From UBA1172 sp002457135 (lineage in GTDB: Bacteria; Pseudomonadota; Alphaproteobacteria; Puniceispirillales; UBA1172), in the NCBI GenBank assembly GCA_965660935.1, contig CBFIBR010000012.1, positions 1-57,926 of the forward strand: 57,926 nucleotides of DNA. The letters are read 5' to 3'. Below, in pieces: positions 17,816 through 26,237 of this stretch. Under the pieces are notes generated by a model, which was not told the DNA's origin, ran no database searches, and saw only the letters and a list, made by a program, of their open reading frames with translations. Made by a program: the position numbers and the translations under genes. Every line of letters starts with the position of its first letter. The first letter of the stretch is position 1.

Positions 17816-19921
17816 ATGTTCCAAGTGTTCAAAAAGGAAATTGACTGGTGTGGCAAGCAGCTCACACTGGAAACTGGCCGTATGGCGCGCCAGGCTGATG
17901 GTGCCGTTCTCGCCACCATGGGTGAGACCACCGTGCTCTGCACCGCCGTTGCGGCAACCTCGGCCAAGCCTGGCCAGGATTTCTTTCCGCTGACGGTCAA
18001 CTATCAGGAAAAGACGTTTGCTGCTGGCAAGATCCCGGGCGGGTTCTTCAAGCGCGAAGGCCGTCCAAGTGAAAGCGAAACCCTCATCTGCCGTCTGATT
18101 GACCGGCCGATCCGCCCGCTGTTCCCGAAAGAGTTCAAATGCGAAACCCAGGTCATCACCACCGTGCTGTCGCACGATATGGAAAATGATCCGGCGATTG
18201 TCGCCATGCTTGGTGCCTCGGCGGCACTGACGATTTCAGGGATCCCCTTCTTCGGCCCGATCGGCGCTGCCCGTGTCGGCATGATCAACGGTGAATACAT
18301 CTTGAACCCGACTTTCGCCGAGATGGAAGAAAGCACCCTTGATCTGATCCTAGCCGGTACCCGTGAAGGCGTGCTGATGGTTGAAAGTGAAGCCTCCGAG
18401 CTGTCCGAAGAGGACATGCTGGGTGCCGTTACCTTCGGCCATGACAAGATGCAGGAAGTCATTGGTGCCATTATCGAGCTGGCTGAAGTCGCCGCTCATG
18501 ACCCGCGCCCCCTGCCCGAAACCCCGGCCGAAGCCGAAGGCATTTCCAAGACCCTTTCCGGGTTCAGTGATGATCTGGTCAAGGCCTATGGTATTGCCGA
18601 GAAAACCAGCCGTCAGGCCGCTGTTGGCGAAGTCAAGAAAGCCGCCATGGAAGCCCTCGGTGAAGAGGTTGATGGTGTTCTTGCCGGCGGTCTCTTTAAA
18701 TCGCTTGAGGCTGATATCGTTCGCGGCAGCATCCTTAAGACCGGCACCCGTATCGATGGCCGTGACACCAGCACGGTTCGCCCGATTGTGGCCGAGGTTG
18801 GTGTTCTGCCCCGGACCCACGGTTCCGCCCTCTTTACCCGTGGTGAAACACAGGCGCTGGTGGTGGCAACCCTCGGTACCGGCCAGGATGAGCAGATCAT
18901 TGATGCGCTCGAAGGCGAGTATCGCAACAACTTCATGCTGCATTACAACTTCCCGCCCTATTCGGTGGGTGAGGCCGGGCGCGTAGGCTCCCCGGGGCGG
19001 CGTGAAATCGGCCATGGCAAGCTGGCATGGCGTGCCATCAACCCGATCCGTCCATCGAGTGAAGAGTTCCCCTATACTGTCCGCGTGGTATCGGAAGTGA
19101 CCGAATCAAACGGTTCTTCCTCCATGGCAACGGTCTGCGGTACCTCGCTTGCGATGATGGATGCCGGTGTTCCCCTGCCGCGCCCTGTGGCGGGTATCGC
19201 CATGGGCCTGATCAAGGAAGGCGATGATTTCGCCGTTCTTTCGGATATCCTGGGTGATGAGGATCACCTCGGCGACATGGATTTCAAGGTTGCCGGAACC
19301 GAAGCCGGGATCACCTCCCTGCAAATGGATATCAAGATCACGTCCATTACCCGTGACATCATGGATAAGGCCCTGGCCCAGGCCAAGGATGGCCGTCTGC
19401 ACATTCTTGGCGAGATGGCCAAGGCTATCGGTACAGCCCGTGAAGTGCTGGCCGACACCGCGCCGAAGATCACCACCATGTCCATTCCGGTGGACAAGAT
19501 CCGTGACATCATCGGCCCTGGCGGCAAGATCATCCGTGAAATCTGTGAGACGACCGGCGCCAAGATCGATATTGAGGATGACGGCACCGTCAAGATCGCT
19601 GCATCCGATACCGCATCGGGTGAAGCCGCCTGGAAGCGTATCCACGATATCGTCGCTGAACCCGAGCTCAACCACATTTACAATGGTACTGTTGTGAAGA
19701 CTGTGGATTTCGGGGCGTTCGTGAATTTCATGGGCGCGCGTGACGGGCTTGTGCATATCTCTGAGCTGCAGGAAGGCCGTACCGAGAAGACCACCGATAT
19801 CGTCAAGGAAGGCGATACCGTCAAGGTCAAGGTGATCGGCTTTGATGACCGCGGCAAGATCAAGCTGTCGATGAAGCGGGTTGATCAAGAATCAGGCGAA
19901 GACCTCGATCCGGCGAAATAA
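17816..19921 (+). CDS. pnp: Polyribonucleotide nucleotidyltransferase (PNPase)
   Basis: Phosphorolytic 3'-5' exoribonuclease and degradosome component, 701 aa. It has two RNase PH domains (residues about 10-140 and 310-450, including FFKREGRPSESETLICRLIDRP), an all-alpha linker, a KH domain (IPVDKIRDIIGPGGKIIREI) and an S1 domain (YNGTVVKTVDFGAFVNFMGARDGLVHISEL). The ATG at 17816 lies 12 bp after GGAG. It is preceded by a structured leader and ends at a strong terminator. Confidence 0.97.
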   Translation: MFQVFKKEIDWCGKQLTLETGRMARQADGAVLATMGETTVLCTAVAATSAKPGQDFFPLTVNYQEKTFAAGKIPGGFFKREGRPSESETLICRLIDRPIRPLFPKEFKCETQVITTVLSHDMENDPAIVAMLGASAALTISGIPFFGPIGAARVGMINGEYILNPTFAEMEESTLDLILAGTREGVLMVESEASELSEEDMLGAVTFGHDKMQEVIGAIIELAEVAAHDPRPLPETPAEAEGISKTLSGFSDDLVKAYGIAEKTSRQAAVGEVKKAAMEALGEEVDGVLAGGLFKSLEADIVRGSILKTGTRIDGRDTSTVRPIVAEVGVLPRTHGSALFTRGETQALVVATLGTGQDEQIIDALEGEYRNNFMLHYNFPPYSVGEAGRVGSPGRREIGHGKLAWRAINPIRPSSEEFPYTVRVVSEVTESNGSSSMATVCGTSLAMMDAGVPLPRPVAGIAMGLIKEGDDFAVLSDILGDEDHLGDMDFKVAGTEAGITSLQMDIKITSITRDIMDKALAQAKDGRLHILGEMAKAIGTAREVLADTAPKITTMSIPVDKIRDIIGPGGKIIREICETTGAKIDIEDDGTVKIAASDTASGEAAWKRIHDIVAEPELNHIYNGTVVKTVDFGAFVNFMGARDGLVHISELQEGRTEKTTDIVKEGDTVKVKVIGFDDRGKIKLSMKRVDQESGEDLDPAK

Positions 19922-19943
19922 TCGCAAGACAAATCATGAATGG

Positions 19944-19973
19944 AAAAGCGGGGCTTAAGCCCCGCTTTTTTTT
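19944..19973. terminator. Terminator between convergent pnp and fabI
   Basis: Perfect inverted repeat AAGCGGGGC-TTAA-GCCCCGCTT preceded by A and followed by eight T. It lies between the convergent pnp and fabI genes and has A/T runs on both sides, so it can terminate both transcripts. Confidence 0.92.
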
Positions 19974-20000
19974 GCCTGCATGATGGGGCAGCCTTCGGTC

Positions 20001-20783
20001 TCATAGATCTTTAGGCACACCGACATGGTGATAACCGCCATCACTGTAATGGATTTCGCCTGTTACCCCTGACGACAGATCGGACACGAGGTAGACCCCG
20101 GCACGGCCGACTTCATCCATATCAGGATTGCGGCCCAGCGGGGCGTGGGTTTCGCTGTGGCGGAAAACATGCCTGGCCCCGCCGATAGCGGCACCGGCCA
20201 GCGTTTTCACCGGCCCGGCGGAAAGACCGTTGACCCTGATCCCCTCACCGCCGAGGTCAACCGCAAGATAACGGACCGAGGCCTCAAGCGCGGCCTTGGA
20301 CACGCCCATGACGTTGTAATTCGGGGTGATCCTCTGGGCGCCGAGATAGGTCAGCGTGACCATGGCCCCGCCGCCCTGCATCATCGGCCGTGCCGCCTGG
20401 GCTATTTCGGTGAAGGAAAAAGCCGAGATCAGCATCGATTCGAGGAACACATCACGGCTGACATCCATGTAATCACCAACGAGGGCGGATTTATCGGCAA
20501 AGGCAAGGGCATGGACCACGAAATCCAGCTTGTCCCAATGCGATGACAGCGTATCAATGACCGACCGGGCCGCGCCCTCTTCCGCCACATCGCACGGCAT
20601 GGTGATGGATGAGCCAAGGTCGCCGGCCAGGGTGATGACGCGTTTGCCCATCATCTCATTCTGATAGGTGAAGGCCAGCTCGGCCCCGGCCTCATGCGCG
20701 GCGCGGGCGATGCCGAAAGCGATGGAGCGGTTGTTCGCCACCCCCATGATGAGGCCCTTTTTCCCCGCCAGTATACCCGACAT
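20001..20783 (-). CDS. fabI: Enoyl-[acyl-carrier-protein] reductase (NADH)
   Basis: Last step of each fatty-acid elongation cycle, 260 aa, SDR fold. GVANNRSIAFGIARA is the FabI-type cofactor-binding segment. The active-site pair is in NYNVMGVSKAALEASVRYLA (Tyr-x6-Lys), after TYLGAQR. The C-terminus YSDGGYHHVGVP is typical. The gene is third in the fabA-fabB-fabI operon, and its ATG overlaps the fabB stop (TAATG). Confidence 0.95.
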   Translation of the reverse strand: MSGILAGKKGLIMGVANNRSIAFGIARAAHEAGAELAFTYQNEMMGKRVITLAGDLGSSITMPCDVAEEGAARSVIDTLSSHWDKLDFVVHALAFADKSALVGDYMDVSRDVFLESMLISAFSFTEIAQAARPMMQGGGAMVTLTYLGAQRITPNYNVMGVSKAALEASVRYLAVDLGGEGIRVNGLSAGPVKTLAGAAIGGARHVFRHSETHAPLGRNPDMDEVGRAGVYLVSDLSSGVTGEIHYSDGGYHHVGVPKDL

Positions 20784-22015
20784 TACTGCACCTTTTTGAG
20801 CGCAAGCGTGGCGTTGGTGCCGCCAAAACCGAAGGAGTTGCTGAGCGCGAGGTTGACATCCTTTTCCACCATGGAGGAAGGCACAGGGATATCACCGATC
20901 CCCGGGTCAGGATCATCAATATTCGCGCTGCCGGCAACGAAACCGCCCTGCATCATCAGGAGCGTGTAGATCGCCTCCTGAACACCGGTAGCCCCCAGCG
21001 AATGGCCGGTGAGGGATTTGGTGGAGGTCACGGTCGGCAGGTAGTCGCGTGGCCCGAACACCTCCCGCACGGCCTCAAGTTCCTTGATATCACCCACCGG
21101 GGTGGAGGTGCCATGGGCGTTGATGTAATCAACCGGCGCATCGAGGCCATTGCCATCAAATCCTGCAAGCGCCAGTTCCATGCAGCGCACCGCGCCCTCA
21201 CCCGATGGGGCGACCATGTCATGGCCATCGGAATTGGCACCATGGCCAACGACCTCAGCGTAGATTTTGGCGCCGCGTGCCTTGGCCCGTTCCATGTCTT
21301 CCAGCACCACCATGCCGCCGCCGCCCGCAATCACGAAACCGTCACGGCCTGCATCATAGGGGCGGGATGCCTTTTCCGGGGTGTCATTATAGGATGATGA
21401 CATCGCCCCCATGGCATCAAACAGGACCGACAGGGTCCAGTGCAATTCTTCACCGCCACCGGCAAAGACGATATCCTGCTGGCCAAAACGGATCGCATCA
21501 ACACCGCTGGAGATGCAGTGCGCGCTGGTTGAACACGCCGAAGAGATGGAAAAATTCATGCCCTTGATCTGAAAGAACGTGGCGATACAGGCCGACACGG
21601 TTGAGGACATGCACCGCGTCACCATGTAGGGACCGATCCGTTTCGGGCCTTTTTCACGGGTTGTATCAAAGGCTGTCAGCATGTTTGCCGTGGACGGGCC
21701 GCCTGATCCGGCGATCAGCCCTGTGCGCGGGTTGGATACCTCAGACTCGGTCAGGCCGGCATCGGCTATGGCCTGTTCCATGGCGATGACGGCATAGGCC
21801 GACCCTTCACCCATGAAACGCAGGCGTTTGCGGTCAACGTGATCCTCGACGTTCATCTTCACGGTGCCATGCACCTGTGACCGGAACCCCAGCTCGGCAT
21901 AATCGGGGGCAAACACGATCCCGGATTGCCCGTCACGCAGGGACCGGGTGACCTCATCAGCATTATTGCCAATGGATGATGTGATCCCGATACCGGTAAT
22001 TGCTACGCGCCTCAT
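20783..22015 (-). CDS. fabB: 3-oxoacyl-[acyl-carrier-protein] synthase I
   Basis: Beta-ketoacyl-ACP synthase needed, with FabA, for unsaturated fatty acids, 410 aa. The Cys-His-His triad is visible: SSACSTSAHC, INAHGTSTPVGD and KSLTGHSLGATG. The ATG at 22015 (MRRVAITGIGITSSIGNN) after AGGGAG is chosen over a TTG one codon upstream. It is coupled to fabI, and fabA lies 66 bp upstream on the same strand. Confidence 0.95.
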   Translation of the reverse strand: MRRVAITGIGITSSIGNNADEVTRSLRDGQSGIVFAPDYAELGFRSQVHGTVKMNVEDHVDRKRLRFMGEGSAYAVIAMEQAIADAGLTESEVSNPRTGLIAGSGGPSTANMLTAFDTTREKGPKRIGPYMVTRCMSSTVSACIATFFQIKGMNFSISSACSTSAHCISSGVDAIRFGQQDIVFAGGGEELHWTLSVLFDAMGAMSSSYNDTPEKASRPYDAGRDGFVIAGGGGMVVLEDMERAKARGAKIYAEVVGHGANSDGHDMVAPSGEGAVRCMELALAGFDGNGLDAPVDYINAHGTSTPVGDIKELEAVREVFGPRDYLPTVTSTKSLTGHSLGATGVQEAIYTLLMMQGGFVAGSANIDDPDPGIGDIPVPSSMVEKDVNLALSNSFGFGGTNATLALKKVQ

Positions 22016-22081
22016 CAACGACTCCCTGAAATTATGTGCAGGCCTGAACAGCCTTTATCTGTGGTCGACCTTTAGTTCCGG

Positions 22082-22600
22082 TTAACCTTCATCCTTAAAC
22101 AGGCCAACCCTGATATCGCTGGCCTCAAACACCTTCTCGCCATCGCACAGCACCTCGCCATCGGCGATCCCGAGGATCAGCTTGCGCATGATCAGGCGCT
22201 TGATGTCGAGCTTGAAGGTCACGAGGCGGGCCTCAGGCTGAACCTGACCGGAAAAACGAACACCGCCAACCGAAATCGCGCGGCCACGGCCGGTTCCCCC
22301 GGCCCAGCCGAGGTAAAACCCGACCAGCTGCCACAACCCGTCCATGCCGAGGCAGCCCGGCATCACCGGATCACCAATGAAATGACAATCGAAAAACCAC
22401 TTGTCGGGGGTGATATCAAATTCGGCGATAATCTCACCTTTGCCTTCGGAACCGCCATCATCGTTAATGGTGGTAATCCGGTCCATCATCAGCATCGGCG
22501 GCATCGGCAACTGAGGGTTCCCCGGCCCGAACATTTCACCCTGCGCGCAGGAGATAAGGTCCTCAAAACTGTAGCTATTTTTCTTCTCAAACTGGCTCAC
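22082..22600 (-). CDS. fabA: 3-hydroxydecanoyl-ACP dehydratase/isomerase
   Basis: 172-aa hot-dog-fold enzyme that introduces the cis double bond at C10. The catalytic His and Asp are in WFFDCHFIGDPVMPGCLGMDGLWQL. It is first in the fabA-fabB-fabI operon. Upstream it faces irr across a 175-bp region that contains a 26-bp inverted repeat, so the operon may be regulated from there. Length and sequence are ordinary for FabA. Confidence 0.96.
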   Translation of the reverse strand: MSQFEKKNSYSFEDLISCAQGEMFGPGNPQLPMPPMLMMDRITTINDDGGSEGKGEIIAEFDITPDKWFFDCHFIGDPVMPGCLGMDGLWQLVGFYLGWAGGTGRGRAISVGGVRFSGQVQPEARLVTFKLDIKRLIMRKLILGIADGEVLCDGEKVFEASDIRVGLFKDEG

Positions 22601-22653
22601 TGGAATACCCTTGTTGACGTTCTTCAGACGACCATAACAGACTGCCCGCGAAT

Positions 22654-22679
22654 TTCCACGATTTTGATCAATCGTGGAA
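22654..22679. promoter_or_regulatory. Inverted repeat between fabA and irr, candidate operator
   Basis: TTCCACGAT - 8 bp - ATCGTGGAA, perfect 9-bp arms, placed 54 bp upstream of the fabA ATG and directly abutting a TTGAAG -35 for irr. The spacer holds TGATCA, itself a palindrome. It does not match the iron-control-element consensus. The cognate protein is unknown. Confidence 0.6.
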
Positions 22680-22708
22680 TTGAAGGGCCTGAAAGCATGG
22701 ATTATTTA
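22680..22708 (+). promoter_or_regulatory. Candidate irr promoter
   Basis: TTGAAG (22680-22685), 17-bp spacer, TATTTA (22703-22708), adjacent to the inverted repeat. Matches to consensus are modest (4 of 6 and 3 of 6). Confidence 0.35.
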
Positions 22709-22775
22709 CATCGCCCTTGATTTCCAGTATATTTGGCTGAAGTTAAGGCAAGATGACGCAAAATACGGTCACAAG

Positions 22776-23171
22776 ATGCTTGATAAATACGAAAGCCTTT
22801 TAAGGCAACATGATCTGCGGCCGACCCGCCAGCGCTTGCTGATTTCCGAAATTCTTTTTGGATGCGATCACCGTCATGTGACGGCCGAACAATTGCGGTC
22901 AGAGGTTGCTGATCGTGGCGGCAACATGTCCCTGGCCACGATTTACAATACCCTCAACCAGTTCAGTGATGTCGGCCTGTTGCGGGAAATCAAACTCGAA
23001 GAAAACGTGACCTATTACGACACCAATAACGACCACCATCATCATTTCTATGACCCCAAGCAGAGCAAGCTGATCGACATCCCGAGTGAGCAGATCAGCC
23101 TTGATAAACTGCCTGATGTGCCGGATGGCCAGACCATTGACCGGGTTGATGTGATCATCCGTCTTTCCTGA
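22776..23171 (+). CDS. irr: Fur-family iron response regulator Irr
   Basis: Alphaproteobacterial heme-responsive member of the Fur family, 131 aa. The winged helix contains LRPTRQRLLISEIL and GGNMSLATIYNTLNQFSDVGLLRE; the His cluster DHHHHFYD is the Irr heme/metal site. The ATG at 22776 (MLDKYESLLRQHDL) gives the family length. The GTG at 22674 would run through the inverted repeat and adds 34 unrelated residues. Irr usually represses or activates iron and heme genes through ICE boxes. It is divergent from fabA and upstream of katG. Confidence 0.88.
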   Translation: MLDKYESLLRQHDLRPTRQRLLISEILFGCDHRHVTAEQLRSEVADRGGNMSLATIYNTLNQFSDVGLLREIKLEENVTYYDTNNDHHHHFYDPKQSKLIDIPSEQISLDKLPDVPDGQTIDRVDVIIRLS

Positions 23172-23229
23172 CCTTTTGGCCTGATCCTGTCAGGCTGTAT
23201 CCCTGCCTCACTGTAATATCATCATAAAA

Positions 23230-23244
23230 TTGTAATCATTCTAA
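23230..23244. promoter_or_regulatory. Iron-control-element-like site upstream of katG
   Basis: TTGTAATCATTCTAA matches the Irr ICE core TTAGAA-N3-TTCTAA at 10 of 12 fixed positions; the right half-site is perfect. It ends 5 bp before the candidate katG -35. Inferred from the consensus only. Confidence 0.4.
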
Positions 23245-23249
23245 AATTC

Positions 23250-23278
23250 TTGACTTTCCCTTCTGTGAGCGGAATAGT
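23250..23278 (+). promoter_or_regulatory. Candidate katG promoter
   Basis: TTGACT (23250-23255), 17-bp spacer, AATAGT (23273-23278). It lies about 75 bp upstream of the katG ATG in the only AT-rich stretch of the irr-katG gap. Confidence 0.5.
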
Positions 23279-23354
23279 CTCTTTAGGATTCCGTTGTCAT
23301 TCCGACAACACAACAACACTGACTTAAACCCGCCATCGATTACTGGAGAGCACG

Positions 23355-25484
23355 ATGAATGAGATGAGCAAATGCCCTGTCCTGCACGGCAGCGTAACCA
23401 CCCCGGCAGCTGGTACCAAAACCAACGATTGGTGGCCGAACCAGCTGAACCTCGATATCCTGAGGCAGCATGACACCCGTTCCAACCCTGTTGGTGATCT
23501 TGACTATAAAGAAGCCGTCAAGTCGCTCGATGTCACCGCGCTGAAAGGTGACCTGAAAAAAGTCATGAAAGACTCCCAGGACTGGTGGCCGGCTGATTAC
23601 GGTCATTACGGCCCGTTCTTTATCCGCATGACCTGGCACGCTGCCGGAACCTACCGGACAGGCGATGGCCGTGGTGGCGGCGGTACCGGCGCCCAGCGTT
23701 TTGCTCCGCTCAATTCCTGGCCTGATAACGGCAACCTGGATAAGGCCCGCCGTCTGCTCTGGCCGATCAAGATGAAATACGGCAACAAGCTGTCCTGGGC
23801 CGATCTGCTGATCATGGCCGGTAACGTTGCGATTGAGGATATGGGTGGACCCAACCTCGGCACAGCCCTCGGCCGTGAAGACATCTGGCATCCTGAAAAG
23901 GATATCTACTGGGGTGCCGAGGATGAATGGCTCGGTGACCAGCGTTATGGCTCCAGCCGTCAGGACCTTGAAAACCCGCTTGCCGCGGTCCAGATGGGGC
24001 TGATCTACGTCAACCCGGAAGGCCCGAACGCCAACCCTGACCCGCTTCTGTCGGCACAGGATATCCGCGAAACATTCGGCCGCATGGCGATGAATGACGT
24101 GGAAACCTTCGCGCTGGTTGCCGGTGGTCACACGTTCGGTAAGGCGCATGGTAACGGCCCTGCAACAGCCGTTGGTGCCGAGCCTGAAAATGGCCTGATT
24201 GAAGCCCAGGGCTTTGGCTGGGCCAGCAGCCACGGCATGGGCAAGGGCGTTGATGCGATCACCAGCGGGATTGAGGGTCCATGGACCACCAACCCGATCC
24301 AGTGGGACATGGGCTATCTTGAGCTGCTCTACAACTATGAATGGGAGCTGACAAAAAGCCCGGCCGGTGCGCATATCTGGCATCCGGTTGATCTCGATGA
24401 AGCGCATATGACCCCTGAGGTTGATGGCAATGGCAAGGTCACCCCGATGATGACCACCGCTGACATGGCGCTCAAGATGGACCCGGCCTATCGTGCAATC
24501 GGTGACGATTTCATGAAAGACCCTGAAGGGTTTGGTCAGGCCTTTGCCGAGGCATGGTTCAAGCTGCTGCATCGTGACATGGGGCCGAAATCCACCTATA
24601 TCGCTGGTGATTTCCCGGCTGAGGATTACATCTGGCAGGATCCGATCCCTGCTGGCCGCAGCCTCAGCGCTGATGAAGTCAGCGGCATCAAGGGTGCGAT
24701 CAAGGCATCCGGGCTTTCCATTCAGGACATGGTGGAAACGGCCTGGGCCTCGGCCGCAACTTTCCGCGCCTCGGACAAGCGTGGTGGTGCCAATGGCGCC
24801 CGTATTCGCCTCGCCCCGCAAAAGGACTGGGCCATCAACAAGCCTGATCAGCTGAGCCGGGTTCTGGCGGTCTATGAGACCATCGCCGCCGAGCATAACG
24901 CCAGTGTTGCCGATGTGATTGTCATCGGTGGTGCTGCCGGTATCGAACAGGCCTCGGGTGCTGATGTTGCTGTCACCACCGGGCGTGGTGATGCCTCAGA
25001 AGAGCATACCGATGCTGAGAGCTTCGCCCATCTTGAGCCACGCGCTGACGGGTTCCGCAACTACGTTGAAAGCGAATTTGCGGTCAGCCCCGAAGAAATG
25101 ATGCTCGACAAGGCCCAGCTCATGGACCTGACCCCGGCTGAAATGACGGCTCTGGTTGGCGGGATGCGTTCGCTTGGTATCAGCGCAACCGGTGAAGGTG
25201 TATGGAATGATGCGCCGAAACTGGATAACAGCTGGTTCCGCACCCTCCTCGACATGGGTGTCGCGTGGACCGAGGCCGGCTTCAACAGCTATCAGGGCAG
25301 TGACCGGATGACGGGTGAAGCTGTCCGCAAGGCAACCCGGATCGATCTGGTGTTTGGCAGCAATTCAGAATTGCGCGCCATCGCCGAGGTCTATGCCCAG
25401 GATGATAACGGCGGCAAGTTTGTCACCGACTTCATCGCGGCATGGAACAAGGTCATGAACAGTGACCGTTTCGATCTTGCCTGA
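23355..25484 (+). CDS. katG: Catalase-peroxidase
   Basis: Bifunctional heme catalase/peroxidase, 709 aa. The distal site is RMTWHAAGTYR with the conserved Arg, Trp and His. Tyr in GLIYVNPEGPN and Met in FGRMAMNDVE complete the Trp-Tyr-Met cross-link, and the proximal His is in GGHTFGKAHG. The C-terminal degenerate peroxidase domain is present. The family usually has about 720-750 residues, so it is slightly short. It starts at ATG 23355 after GGAGAG. Its site downstream of irr suggests iron- or peroxide-linked control; no oxyR gene is near. Confidence 0.97.
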   Translation: MNEMSKCPVLHGSVTTPAAGTKTNDWWPNQLNLDILRQHDTRSNPVGDLDYKEAVKSLDVTALKGDLKKVMKDSQDWWPADYGHYGPFFIRMTWHAAGTYRTGDGRGGGGTGAQRFAPLNSWPDNGNLDKARRLLWPIKMKYGNKLSWADLLIMAGNVAIEDMGGPNLGTALGREDIWHPEKDIYWGAEDEWLGDQRYGSSRQDLENPLAAVQMGLIYVNPEGPNANPDPLLSAQDIRETFGRMAMNDVETFALVAGGHTFGKAHGNGPATAVGAEPENGLIEAQGFGWASSHGMGKGVDAITSGIEGPWTTNPIQWDMGYLELLYNYEWELTKSPAGAHIWHPVDLDEAHMTPEVDGNGKVTPMMTTADMALKMDPAYRAIGDDFMKDPEGFGQAFAEAWFKLLHRDMGPKSTYIAGDFPAEDYIWQDPIPAGRSLSADEVSGIKGAIKASGLSIQDMVETAWASAATFRASDKRGGANGARIRLAPQKDWAINKPDQLSRVLAVYETIAAEHNASVADVIVIGGAAGIEQASGADVAVTTGRGDASEEHTDAESFAHLEPRADGFRNYVESEFAVSPEEMMLDKAQLMDLTPAEMTALVGGMRSLGISATGEGVWNDAPKLDNSWFRTLLDMGVAWTEAGFNSYQGSDRMTGEAVRKATRIDLVFGSNSELRAIAEVYAQDDNGGKFVTDFIAAWNKVMNSDRFDLA

Positions 25485-25534
25485 TTGAACATGCACGTTA
25501 AAAATGCACATTGAACATGCAGGGGGGCGGGGCG

Positions 25535-26065
25535 CTAGTTGAGTGCCTCGCCCTCGAGCAATCCCCAGAGCGAGCTCCGGGGCAACCACCCCTGAACCTG
25601 ATCATTCGATACCTGGCACCAGACCCCTCGGCATTGCTGCAATTCCAGCACCACGCCCTGTTCGGCCACGGCCACAACGGCTGAGGCCTCATTATCCTCT
25701 TCACGAATACGCACCGTTGTATCCATGATCAGCGCCATGCGCCGGATTGACAGCATGTTGACGTGGATCCATCCTTCTTCGCCGTCGTGATCCTCAATCT
25801 TGCGCCAGACATCGAATTCCCCCACTACCTTGAGCGGCAGGCCCCTGCGCTGATACTGCCATTTGATGGGGTAATCCTTGCCGGGGCCAGCCCGCATGTT
25901 GACGCGTGATGCCTTCAGCGTGACGAAACGGGGGATTTCCAGATTGGACCCCCTGATCGAAATCCGGTTGTCCTGGGCATGGGCCTGGATAAGGGAAGGG
26001 GTGAGAACACCAGCGGCAACAGGGCCGAGGGCAAGCACCAGCATGACCATAACAAGGCATCTCAT
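25535..26065 (-). CDS. Exported SH3-domain protein
   Basis: 176 aa from the ATG at 26065, which begins a clear signal peptide (MRCLVMVMLVLALGPVAAGV, cleavage near AHA-QDN). Two bacterial SH3 (SH3_3/SH3_4) repeats follow: FVTLKASRVNMRAGPGKDYPIKWQY with GLPLKVVGEFDVWRKIEDHDGEEGWIH, then TTVRIREEDNEASAVV with GVVLELQQCRGVWCQVSNDQVQGWLP. Such proteins are common in alphaproteobacteria and are presumed periplasmic. A longer frame from 26173 would bury the signal peptide. It is convergent with katG. Function unknown. Confidence 0.82.
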   Translation of the reverse strand: MRCLVMVMLVLALGPVAAGVLTPSLIQAHAQDNRISIRGSNLEIPRFVTLKASRVNMRAGPGKDYPIKWQYQRRGLPLKVVGEFDVWRKIEDHDGEEGWIHVNMLSIRRMALIMDTTVRIREEDNEASAVVAVAEQGVVLELQQCRGVWCQVSNDQVQGWLPRSSLWGLLEGEALN

Positions 26066-26237
26066 GCCAATTTGATACCATAAAATATCACCGCCATCCA
26101 AGCCTATATCCATCGCAATGGTGGCGACAGGGTACCGGGTGCGGGAGCTGCCACAGTTTGTTTCTGTAGACATTTGAGTTTTCAGGTGCTAGCGGTATTA
26201 ATCATTTTTCCGCTTTTCCCATGGAGTCCTTAACGGT

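Noticed and set aside
23340..24896. 518-aa open frame on the minus strand
   Set aside because: It lies wholly antisense to katG, whose domains are complete; it has no recognisable motif and arises from codon bias.
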